In this document: positions 41,761 to 49,693 of the stretch, piece after piece | How positions within the stretch are numbered: position 1 is the stretch's first letter | Layout: each line of letters begins with the position of its first letter | Source of the DNA: Proteobacteria bacterium ST_bin12 | GTDB lineage: Bacteria > Pseudomonadota > Gammaproteobacteria > Burkholderiales > Methylophilaceae | NCBI GenBank assembly: GCA_002083635.1 | Contig: MSXP01000005.1 | Span: 124,001 to 188,000, forward strand | DNA: 64,000 bases | Direction: 5' to 3' | The notes under the pieces: generated by a model | Told to the model about the DNA's origin: nothing | What the model saw: the letters and a program-made list of their open reading frames with translations, nothing else | Databases searched by the model: none | Program-made: the position numbers and the translations under genes

Positions 41761-43248
41761 TTAAGCAATTTTTGCCCGCTCTAAAATCGTTGGCATCATA
41801 TAATCATCCATTTCATTATAGGCTTGCATAAACGCTTGCCTAAAAATAGTTGCCGTTTCTGGTGCTTTCGCCCAATTTTGCATGAATCTTTTCAAATCTT
41901 TTATGTGCTTTGTCTCAAACCACCAACTGTAAGTGTGTGCCTGCATACTATCCAAATCGATTAAAACGGGCTTGCCATCTACAATTTTGATATTGCTGGC
42001 TTTGCAATCACCATGCGAAATCTTTAATAAATTGAGCTTATAAAACAGCAAAGCAGTTTCATAGGCGACTTTTTGCTTAACTTCAGTATCCATACTTAAC
42101 CCGAAAAATTCGGCAATATCTGGCGCATCAATAAATTCCGCTAAAAAATAGGCCCTGCGCTTTAAGCAGCCAAATCGCTCTTCAATTAATGCCAATGGCT
42201 TGGCTGTTGCCACATTTAAAAGCTGTAAGCGGTGCGCATTTGCCCAAGATTTTGCCGCGCGGCTTTGAGAGATACTTAATTTGAATGCATGCCAAACGTT
42301 TTTAATGTTGTAACGCTTTATGACCAGATTTCGATCAGCCATCAATACCTTGCCAACGGTGCATGTATTGCCACTTTTAAATCTATTTTTTGCATCACTT
42401 AAAGCGTTATCCAGTTGTAGTGGCGATAAATCTATGGCGTCAAAATCGTGAGATATCGCCATATACTGCTTAAAACTCTGCTTAACTTTTACATCGGTGC
42501 AGGTTCTGAATACTTTTATGTATGCATAGCGACTTGCCGCTTTTTGACGTATTTTTTGCGTTAAGTCATAGTGATTTGCGTAATCAAATGGCGTGTATTT
42601 AATATCAGTTTGTTTGCAATAATGCGCATAGCAATCTTCTGCCCAGTCAATATCTAGCCCATCCATTTTAGATAATAGCACGGCCAAATTACGCTGCTTT
42701 TGACGCTGTTTAAATAAGGCTGAAAATGCTTGAATCCCATCGCCATCAATCGCATACACTGTATCGGTATCAACCAAAAAGTTTTTAAAATAGAGATCGG
42801 TTTGCTGCAAATTGGCTTTGTGCATTTGTGCAACCGTATTGGTCAGTTGGAGCATTAAATGTAAACGCTCAGGCTGTTGCTGTGAATCTAATAATTGTTG
42901 GTAAAGCACTTCTGCATTTTGCGCCGAGATTGCTTTAAATATTAGCACCTCACCAGCATCAATAATGTCTTGAATGCTGCCCGAATACAGCAAATCAGGC
43001 GTTGCAATATTAGCATTTATTAATGCTTGCACGCCCTGCTGATCGCGCTGAGCATAGCGCTGGGCATTTGCGCCAATAAACACTTTAGCAAACACATCTT
43101 GACCATTCCAAAGCGCTTTGCACACTAAACGTTTATTGGGCACTAGCCGCACGATTTCGCTAACAGCCAAAACTGAACCGTTAGCCAAAGGCAAATCAAA
43201 CGCCATCACACATGGCGCATTAATCGACTTTAAATCAGGCTTTTGCAA
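41761..43248 (-). CDS. Tandem LPS kinase-like protein
   Basis: 495 aa with two kinase-fold halves. The N-half (1-245) has LVCKALWNGQDVFAKVFIG, catalytic-loop-like QQTDLYFKNFLV and YAIDGDGIQAF. The C-half (285-495) has NLVIKRYNIKN, ISHGDCKASNIKIVDGKPVLIDLDSM. In the N-half the usual His before the catalytic Asp is Gln, but Asp and Asn remain. The likely start is TTG, overlapping the preceding GT9 gene by 14 bases; Met20 is a fallback. Proteins of this length are found in the P. aeruginosa core cluster. The substrate is presumably core heptose. Confidence 0.8.
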   Translation of the reverse strand: MQKPDLKSINAPCVMAFDLPLANGSVLAVSEIVRLVPNKRLVCKALWNGQDVFAKVFIGANAQRYAQRDQQGVQALINANIATPDLLYSGSIQDIIDAGEVLIFKAISAQNAEVLYQQLLDSQQQPERLHLMLQLTNTVAQMHKANLQQTDLYFKNFLVDTDTVYAIDGDGIQAFSALFKQRQKQRNLAVLLSKMDGLDIDWAEDCYAHYCKQTDIKYTPFDYANHYDLTQKIRQKAASRYAYIKVFRTCTDVKVKQSFKQYMAISHDFDAIDLSPLQLDNALSDAKNRFKSGNTCTVGKVLMADRNLVIKRYNIKNVWHAFKLSISQSRAAKSWANAHRLQLLNVATAKPLALIEERFGCLKRRAYFLAEFIDAPDIAEFFGLSMDTEVKQKVAYETALLFYKLNLLKISHGDCKASNIKIVDGKPVLIDLDSMQAHTYSWWFETKHIKDLKRFMQNWAKAPETATIFRQAFMQAYNEMDDYMMPTILERAKIA

Positions 43249-44203
43249 GGCGCGGAAATTTTTCTAATAAACGTGTGGCGGCTACCACTACCTCTTCCAC
43301 TGTAATATCCGCCATTAACGCTTTTTTAATTAAAGTATGTTGCGGCTTAAGTGGAAAAGGCCCAGTGGTTACAGGGTTCGTTGGCCCGTACAGCCCAACA
43401 ATCGGCACATCTGACGCAGCGGCAATATGAAAAACACCGCAATCGTGTGCAATAAATAAATCGGCGCGCTGCATCAAGGCACGCAAATCTGCAACAGTAG
43501 TTTTACCGACCAGATTAATGGTATTAGGTACATTATTCTCAAACTTTTTCGCCAGAAATGATTCGTTGCTCGTGCCAGTAATCGCAATACGTAAATTAGG
43601 AATGGCTTGCTTTAATGCGTTTCCCAGCGCGATATATGCATCAATTGACCATAGTTTTTTATCATCTGCGCGTCTGGCGTAAAAGAACTTCCAGCCATGC
43701 AACACAGTTGTTCCGCAACCCAAATGAATATTGATTAAAGCTGCATTCGAATCAAGGTTAAATTTTACCAAGAGAGATTCTGCAGTCTGTAGCGTCTCTA
43801 TCACGTAACGGCGGTCTCCATCGGACACGTTAACATTCAATAAACCAGCCACAAATTGCAGCAAATGCTCAGCATGATGCATGGTATCCGTTAGCGCTGG
43901 AACTTGAATAAAAGGCGCTTGAATATCAGATAACTTTTTAAGTGAATTTTTATTCAACACAATAATTTTGTTGTAATTTTTGGCTAATTTATTCACATGT
44001 CGACTTTTACTTAACACATAAATTTGCCCAATATCTGGATTTCCTGCAAATACTTCTGCACTTAATTTATTTAAAGCAACCACATCAATTTTGGCTTGCG
44101 GTAGATTTTTTCGCATCAAACGAATCGCTGGCGTGCAAAAAATATTGTTGCCTGTGCTTGCCGAAGCGATGATTAGAATTTTATCCGTGTTCATTAAAAG
44201 CAT
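43235..44203 (-). CDS. GT9 glycosyltransferase (heptosyltransferase family)
   Basis: A 322-aa ADP-heptose:LPS transferase-like enzyme. KILIIASASTGNNIFCTPAIRLM is the acceptor-side start, INIHLGCGTTVLHGWKF the donor region, and DLFIAHDCGVFHIAAASDVPIVGLYGPTNP the family signature. It diverges from WaaC and WaaF, so it probably adds a third heptose or another sugar. The start may be either of two Met four codons apart. It follows the next-upstream kinase gene by 4 bases. Confidence 0.87.
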   Translation of the reverse strand: MLLMNTDKILIIASASTGNNIFCTPAIRLMRKNLPQAKIDVVALNKLSAEVFAGNPDIGQIYVLSKSRHVNKLAKNYNKIIVLNKNSLKKLSDIQAPFIQVPALTDTMHHAEHLLQFVAGLLNVNVSDGDRRYVIETLQTAESLLVKFNLDSNAALINIHLGCGTTVLHGWKFFYARRADDKKLWSIDAYIALGNALKQAIPNLRIAITGTSNESFLAKKFENNVPNTINLVGKTTVADLRALMQRADLFIAHDCGVFHIAAASDVPIVGLYGPTNPVTTGPFPLKPQHTLIKKALMADITVEEVVVAATRLLEKFPRLAKA

Positions 44204-44207
44204 GGTT

Positions 44208-44978
44208 TTAGCGTCTTTTTTGTAATGATTGTTGATGCAAATAGCGGCATAAAGCTTTATAAAATGGCGTTAAATGTTGAATTGCAAAATACTGCTTAAA
44301 AAAAGTCAGTTTGTTGCCCGCTCTTAAATCCGCTGTTCGATAATGTAGCGTAATTAAATCAGCTAATCGGAGCCAGCGAATAAAAGCGGTAATGCGTGAT
44401 TTTTCAAAATCGATGGTGGCGACTTCAAATATATCTTCTTGAACAACGCCCTTTTTTTCTTTCACAAACAAATGCTTAAGATAAAGTGAGCGATGTTGAA
44501 CCCGTGCCTGATGCAAGTTATGCACCGCGACTGCCAAAGCGCGCATCAATACTCTTTGCTTATTAATACTAATATCGGCATGACTTTTCAGCCACTCATC
44601 CGCCGCTACAAATCCTATTAAAGCCTCAGTCAATAATATCGCCTTATCTTGCTGACTGCCAAAAAAAACCAACTTTGGCGTTGCAACATTATATTTGCTT
44701 AAGTGTTGCAGAATCTCAAATTCACGCACAAAAGTGGGCTCGCCTGCAATTGGGTGCCGCCATGTGCGGCGCATATGCGCTTGCTGCCGCTTCAAGTAAA
44801 AGCCATGTTTTACGCCAGCTTCATCCGCCAACTCAATATAATTAACACCACTCCAGCCACCACGCTCGCGGTTAGGCGGCTCAAACCAATCGCCTTGATA
44901 ATTCCACAATTGCTCAAATCTGGCTAGCTGATACTGCTGCAACAAGGGCTGATATTGTGGCGAGTGAGTACTTTGCAA
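44208..44978 (-). CDS. InaA-type LPS kinase
   Basis: A 256-aa kinase-fold protein of the InaA branch. NRERGGWSGVNYIEL, FYLKRQQAHMRRTWRHP (N-lobe Lys), GEPTFVREFEIL, LLTEALIGF, VQHRSLYLKHLFV and the ATIDFEKSR metal loop are typical. The catalytic-loop Asp is replaced by Ser in HRSLYLKH, which some InaA members share, so activity is uncertain. TTG start; no better start is visible in frame. Member of the waaG-waaP cluster. Confidence 0.82.
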   Translation of the reverse strand: MQSTHSPQYQPLLQQYQLARFEQLWNYQGDWFEPPNRERGGWSGVNYIELADEAGVKHGFYLKRQQAHMRRTWRHPIAGEPTFVREFEILQHLSKYNVATPKLVFFGSQQDKAILLTEALIGFVAADEWLKSHADISINKQRVLMRALAVAVHNLHQARVQHRSLYLKHLFVKEKKGVVQEDIFEVATIDFEKSRITAFIRWLRLADLITLHYRTADLRAGNKLTFFKQYFAIQHLTPFYKALCRYLHQQSLQKRR

Positions 44979-45037
44979 AAAATATCCTTTAAACTGTCGT
45001 CTTTAATCTATTAATAGCGGCTATTTAAGCGTTAAGT

Positions 45038-45907
45038 ATGCTGAATTTTATTTTTAAAACTATTTTTAAATTTTTTGGTATTTTATCACTACCAAGCTTA
45101 CATCGCTTGGGTGCCGCTCTTGGCTGGATAATCTATTACTGCTCGCCTAAATCAGCAGTCACCATCAAAAACAATATTAAAACCAGTAGTTTAGCTAAAA
45201 ATTCGGCCCAATTTAAGCAAATCCTAAACGCCAACATTGCCGAATCGGGCAAGGCTGTATTAGAAACAATCGCTATCTGGCAGAAAAAAGAAGCGGATAT
45301 TTTACCTTTAGTGAGTCAAGTGCACGGCTGGAAAATTGTGAAAGATGCGCTGAAACGCGGCAAAGGCATTATTTTCTTAACGCCACATTTAGGCTGTTTT
45401 GAAATCACCTCGATTTACTATGGCTCAAAACATCCGATTACCGTGTTGTATCGTCCGCCCAAAATAAAGTTGCTGCGTCAATTTATACTACAAGGCCGCA
45501 CCCGCAAAGGTGTGACCTTGGCGGAAGCGAATGCCAGTGGTGTGCGCAAGCTGATGCAGGCTTTAAAGCGCAATGAAGCGATTGGTATTCTGCCTGACCA
45601 GATACCCGCCACAGGTGAAGGCGAATGGGCCGATTTTTTCGGAAAACCAGCTTACACAATGACGCTCGCCAGTAAGTTAGCAGAAAAAACGGGCGCGACT
45701 GTCATCATGGCATTTGGCGAGCGGCTGGCAAATGGCGCGGGGTTTGATATTCACATCACTCGTTTGGATTCGATTGCCACGACAACATTAGTCAACCAAG
45801 CGATTGAGCAACAAATCGCGCTAAAACCCACACAATATTTATGGCAATACGACAGGCACAAGCAAAGGCGCCATGCGCTGGGAAAATTGGACTCGGCTAA
45901 TGAATAG
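45038..45907 (+). CDS. LpxL/HtrB-type lysophospholipid acyltransferase
   Basis: A 289-aa membrane-associated acyltransferase of the lipid A late-acylation type. N-terminal hydrophobic anchor, then KGIIFLTPHLGCFEI with the HxxxxE-like catalytic His, VLYRPPK, and ILPDQIPATGEGEWADFFG. It adds a secondary acyl chain to lipid A or a related glycolipid. It is the only plus-strand gene inside the core cluster and its 3' end overlaps rfaP by 11 bases. Confident of the family, less of the substrate. Confidence 0.88.
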   Translation: MLNFIFKTIFKFFGILSLPSLHRLGAALGWIIYYCSPKSAVTIKNNIKTSSLAKNSAQFKQILNANIAESGKAVLETIAIWQKKEADILPLVSQVHGWKIVKDALKRGKGIIFLTPHLGCFEITSIYYGSKHPITVLYRPPKIKLLRQFILQGRTRKGVTLAEANASGVRKLMQALKRNEAIGILPDQIPATGEGEWADFFGKPAYTMTLASKLAEKTGATVIMAFGERLANGAGFDIHITRLDSIATTTLVNQAIEQQIALKPTQYLWQYDRHKQRRHALGKLDSANE

Positions 45908-46727
45908 CTGATTTTTCTTTTTTTAAGCGTTGCTGAAATTTTTGACTATGGAATTTTGCATATAACTTAGTCGCGCGCGACTCTACTTGCTGCCAAAATT
46001 GCTTATCCATTTTGCTGTAATGCTTTTTAAAACACATCAAATCTCGCTTGGTTAAGCCAATATCCATGCTAGAAAAATACAAAGCAGCAATATCTTTCAT
46101 ATTGCCGTTAATAGATGGTTTGGCGTGAATTAATACACGATGCAAATCAATTAGATAGAGCTTGATTTCAGGCTTACTCAGATTATCCAAGCAAAAATGA
46201 CCTATATAAAAATCCCGATGGTTAATGCCGTTTTCATGTAATTTTTTGGCAATCTTGGCCACAGCGATAATCAGCTTTCGCTTAAATATCGCATCGGGCG
46301 GATTAGCCGGCCAATCCATCGTTAAGTCTTCTAAAGAGGTAATATCGCCCAAATCTGCTGTCAGCACAAATGATTGCAACGTGGCTGGATTGTGACCGCG
46401 CTGCCCATAAGCAACCAGCGGAGTAGTCGCAATATTGAGTGCATTTAGCTTTTGAATGGCTTTTACTTCGGTCATTGCACCCAAAATTGGCCATTTAATT
46501 GCGGTTAAGTTTTTGATAATTTCGCGCCAACCAACACCAAAATGTTGTTTGATAAAATAGCTTTGGACTACTCCGTTTTCACTATAAAGCCTAACTTGAA
46601 TGGTTTTGCGGCCTTTTACATCACGAAAAGTTTTACCCTGCATGCGCAACAATGCATTAAACACATCAGGCTTATTAATATATTGTTTAATCACTGCTGG
46701 CACTTCTAGTATTTGCTTAAATATCAT
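45897..46727 (-). CDS. rfaP: LPS core heptose(I) kinase
   Basis: WaaP/RfaP (276 aa) phosphorylates heptose I of the inner core, which stabilises the outer membrane. It lines up closely with E. coli WaaP along its whole length: GKTFRDVKGRKTIQV, YFIKQHFGVGWREIIKNL, SLEDLTMDWPANPPDAIFKR, the catalytic GINHRDFYIGHF, LYLIDLHRVLIH and LYFSSMDIGLTKRDLMCF. The start ATG overlaps the waaG stop (ATGA), so the two are translationally coupled. Confidence 0.95.
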   Translation of the reverse strand: MIFKQILEVPAVIKQYINKPDVFNALLRMQGKTFRDVKGRKTIQVRLYSENGVVQSYFIKQHFGVGWREIIKNLTAIKWPILGAMTEVKAIQKLNALNIATTPLVAYGQRGHNPATLQSFVLTADLGDITSLEDLTMDWPANPPDAIFKRKLIIAVAKIAKKLHENGINHRDFYIGHFCLDNLSKPEIKLYLIDLHRVLIHAKPSINGNMKDIAALYFSSMDIGLTKRDLMCFKKHYSKMDKQFWQQVESRATKLYAKFHSQKFQQRLKKEKSAIH

Positions 46728-47896
46728 GCGATTAATGACGCTTTTTGATCAGAACTTACTTTTTCATTAGCAAGATTAATTAAAATTGTGGCTTCAGCAC
46801 TACCATCATTTTCTGCTAATAATTTTTTTGCATGATTGATACCGTTAACTGACCACTGCGCTTTTTTATCCGTTTGCCACATTTCTAAAAATTGCTGATT
46901 AAACCGCGCTTGGTCAAAAGGCATTTCGTGCACAATGCCCGCATCCGCTTGCGCCACGTGATGCGCATAACCGCAGCTTGCCGTCAACAAAACAGGCGCG
47001 CCGCATGCCATCGCATCTAAAATTACCAAGCCAGTATTTTCGCGGTAAGCGGGATGCACATACACATCCGCGCCCTTAATCAATTGCGCATAGTCCGCTC
47101 GCCCTTTTGAGATAAACACTTTATCTTTTAAACCTAATTTTTTAGCCATTAATTCAAATGGTTTTGGATTATCTTGGCCCACTGCTACCAATTTAGCATG
47201 TTCGCGTAAATGCGCTGGCAAAGCCGCCAAAGCTTGAATCGCGCGGTCTAAGCCTTTCATTTGAAAGCCCGAGCCGACTAAAATAAAGACAACATCGTTC
47301 TGCGCAAAAGCAAATGTTTCACGCAAGTAGCGATGCGATTCTTGCTTGCTGGGTAACGTAAAAAGTTCTGGCGCTAAACGCGGTGGAATATAGTGAAATC
47401 TCACATCTTGCGTGCCATACCAATGCTGAAAATGCGGCTTTTCGGAAAGTGAAACCGCTAAAATTTCGGTAAGAGAATCTTTTGAAAAAACCACTTTTTC
47501 GCATGCTGCAAACCATTTAAATCTTGGTAATAGTCGATATAAAAAATGCCGTTGCGTGTAAGCGCGATCAATAAAACAAGGGTCAGCCGCAAAATACGCG
47601 TCAAGCCCTGCCATGCGGTTGTAGCCGAAGATATAATCAAAACTATTAGCGTTAATTTGATTAAAAGCCGCATCAATAAACCGTTGATAACGTTGATAAT
47701 TAAACAGCCCTTTTTGCGGCAACACATGTACTTTTATTTCTGCTGGTGGCAAATCGCCATCCCAGCTAATAGTAAAAATTTCTACCGAATGCCCGCGCTT
47801 AACCAACTCTTTAGCGGTACGCAACATATCACGCTGCATGCCGCCAAACGGAAAGTATTTAAAAATTAAGAATGCAAATTTCAACTGGCAGCTCAA
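46724..47896 (-). CDS. waaG: LPS core glucosyltransferase WaaG
   Basis: GT4 enzyme (390 aa) that adds the first hexose of the outer core to heptose II. FLIFKYFPFGGMQRDMLRTA at the N-terminus, FDYIFGYNRMAGLDAYFAADPC, VGSGFQMKGLDRAIQALAAL, KLVAVGQDNP, VYVHPAYRENTGLVILDAMACG and CGYAHHV all match WaaG. The start is TTG with a weak ribosome site; no ATG nearby fits. Divergent from waaC with only 49 bases between them. Confidence 0.94.
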   Translation of the reverse strand: MSCQLKFAFLIFKYFPFGGMQRDMLRTAKELVKRGHSVEIFTISWDGDLPPAEIKVHVLPQKGLFNYQRYQRFIDAAFNQINANSFDYIFGYNRMAGLDAYFAADPCFIDRAYTQRHFLYRLLPRFKWFAACEKVVFSKDSLTEILAVSLSEKPHFQHWYGTQDVRFHYIPPRLAPELFTLPSKQESHRYLRETFAFAQNDVVFILVGSGFQMKGLDRAIQALAALPAHLREHAKLVAVGQDNPKPFELMAKKLGLKDKVFISKGRADYAQLIKGADVYVHPAYRENTGLVILDAMACGAPVLLTASCGYAHHVAQADAGIVHEMPFDQARFNQQFLEMWQTDKKAQWSVNGINHAKKLLAENDGSAEATILINLANEKVSSDQKASLIA

Positions 47897-47945
47897 GTGA
47901 AGTTATTGTTCATCAAAAAATGAATTGTATGCGAAAATGTTTGTT

Positions 47946-48899
47946 ATGCAGCGTATTTTACTCGTTAAAACTTCTTCGCTAGGCGATGTCATTCACAATT
48001 GTCCTGTCTTTGCGGATATTCGTCAGCACTTTCCAGATGCTTTAATTGACTGGGTAGTAGAAGAAAGTTTTGCAGATATTCCGCGTATGCATTCTGGCAT
48101 TAATCAAGTCTATACAGTCGCTTTTAGGCGCTGGCGCAAGCAAATACTTAACCCTCAAATTTGGTCAGAAATTAAACAATTCAAGCAGTTAATCGTACAG
48201 CAACAATATGATGCGGTGATTGATTCGCAAGGTCTATTGAAAAGCGCACTGATTACACGGCTCACGAATGGCGTGAAACATGGCTACGATAAACAATCGA
48301 TTCGAGAATCAATTGCCAGCCGATTTTATGATAAAACTTATGCGATTTCTTATCAGCAACATGCAGTCACGCGAAATCGCACTTTGGCGGCATTAAGTTT
48401 AGGTTACGCGCCTCCAAGTAATGCGCCCAATTATGGCTTGCAAGCAAAGTTCGATTTAAGTTTTCTGCTAAAAAAACCTTTCATTATTGCTTTGCATGGC
48501 ACTAGCCGCGATAGCAAATTATGGCCGATTGAACATTGGATAGAGCTTGGAAAAACACTGAAAAATCAGCAATTGAATCTGCTATTGCCTTGGTCAAATT
48601 CCGCAGAACTATCACGTGCTGAGCAGATTGCAAATACTCTAGAAAATGTGGTTGTATTACCAAAACTAAGCATCACCGAATTGGCATCAGTCATTAGTCA
48701 GGCCAAAGCCGCAATAGGCGTAGATACAGGTTTATCGCATTTGGCGGCGGCGCTAAATATTCCGACTATTGCGCTTTACACCGACACCAACCCAGCGTTG
48801 ACAGGCGTGATGGGCAGCCAAGCATTTACTGTTAATTTAGGGGATATTAATGAAATTCCTAGCGTAGATATCGTTTTGGCACATTTGGCTCAAATTTAA
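47946..48899 (+). CDS. waaC: LPS heptosyltransferase I
   Basis: GT9 enzyme adding the first heptose to Kdo (317 aa). It begins MQRILLVKTSSLGDVIHNCP, followed by DWVVEESFADIPRMH, DSQGLLKSALITRL, HGTSRDSKLWPIEHW and AIGVDTGLSHLAAALNIP. The frame is open 21 bases further up (TTG 47925, ATG 47937), but ATG 47946 gives the conserved WaaC N-terminus. Confidence 0.95.
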   Translation: MQRILLVKTSSLGDVIHNCPVFADIRQHFPDALIDWVVEESFADIPRMHSGINQVYTVAFRRWRKQILNPQIWSEIKQFKQLIVQQQYDAVIDSQGLLKSALITRLTNGVKHGYDKQSIRESIASRFYDKTYAISYQQHAVTRNRTLAALSLGYAPPSNAPNYGLQAKFDLSFLLKKPFIIALHGTSRDSKLWPIEHWIELGKTLKNQQLNLLLPWSNSAELSRAEQIANTLENVVVLPKLSITELASVISQAKAAIGVDTGLSHLAAALNIPTIALYTDTNPALTGVMGSQAFTVNLGDINEIPSVDIVLAHLAQI

Positions 48900-48958
48900 A
48901 ACACGTAATAAAACTAACTTAACCCTCAAATTAACCCAAAAATTGCGTTAATTTTACT

Positions 48959-48985
48959 TATGCACTCTTGAAATAAAATCGCTTA
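48959..48985. promoter_or_regulatory. Degenerate CIRCE-like element
   Basis: TATGCACTC (7 of 9 with the consensus TTAGCACTC), exactly 9 spacer bases, then AATCGCTTA (5 of 9 with GAGTGCTAA). It overlaps the sigma-32 promoter. The right half is weak, so HrcA binding is uncertain. Confidence 0.3.
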
Positions 48986-48994
48986 TCCCCACGT
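48967..48994 (+). promoter_or_regulatory. Sigma-32 heat-shock promoter of grpE
   Basis: CTTGAAA (48967-48973), 13 bases, then CCCCACGT (48987-48994), against the consensus CTTGAAA-N11-16-CCCCATnT. It lies about 34 bases before the grpE start, giving a leader of about 25 bases. Confidence 0.85.
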
Positions 48995-49027
48995 TTAAAA
49001 CAGTGTTATTAATGAATGGGGAAACAC

Positions 49028-49552
49028 ATGCAAGAAAATCAAATAAATGCAGAGTCAACAGAAAATCCAGAAGCAGATTTGGTACAAGACGCTGGCGCAG
49101 CTGGTTCATTAGATGAGCGAATTGCTGAACTGGAGGCGCAACTTGCGGAAGCGCAGGCAGCCGTTTTATATACTAAAGCCGAAGGTGAAAACATCCGCCG
49201 TCGCGCGAATGATGATATTGATAAAGCACGCAAATTTGCTTTAGAAAAATTCAGTGGCGAATTGCTTGCTGTAAAAGATAGTTTAGATGCGGCAGTGGTG
49301 ATTGAAGCGACTGATGTACAAAGTTACAAAGATGGTATCCAAATCACCATCAAACAATTAGCTTCTGTGTTTGAAAAATTCAATATCGCCGAAGTTAACC
49401 CAGTGGGTGAGAAGTTTGACCCAAACAAACACCAAGCCATTTCAATGTTGGAAAACAGCGGCGAACCCAATACGGTGACTAGCGTGCTGCAAAAAGGCTA
49501 CACATTGAATGAGCGTGTATTGCGCCCTGCATTGGTAATGGTTGCAAAGTAA
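49028..49552 (+). CDS. grpE: Nucleotide exchange factor GrpE
   Basis: Releases ADP from DnaK (174 aa). Acidic N-terminus, long coiled coil (LDERIAELEAQLAEAQAAVLYTK), then the beta domain with FDPNKHQAISMLENSGEPNTV and GYTLNERVLRPALVMVAK. The frame is open from 49016, but ATG 49028 has the GGGGAAA site at a good distance and is preferred. Confidence 0.96.
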   Translation: MQENQINAESTENPEADLVQDAGAAGSLDERIAELEAQLAEAQAAVLYTKAEGENIRRRANDDIDKARKFALEKFSGELLAVKDSLDAAVVIEATDVQSYKDGIQITIKQLASVFEKFNIAEVNPVGEKFDPNKHQAISMLENSGEPNTVTSVLQKGYTLNERVLRPALVMVAK

Positions 49553-49578
49553 ATAGCCACAAAGCTTTTAAGGCTATT
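49552..49578 (+). other. Hairpin just after grpE
   Basis: AATAGCC pairs with GGCTATT around a 13-base loop, starting at the end of the grpE stop codon. No T tract follows, so it is more likely a processing or stability hairpin than a terminator. Confidence 0.4.
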
Positions 49579-49693
49579 GAAAAGCGAAAAATTCACCCAA
49601 TATTACTGTTAAGTTGTTCAGCGTTAAGTATTAGAAACGGTTTGAACACATAACTCAAATTAAAGTTATTTAGAAAGATAAGGAATCAGCAAC

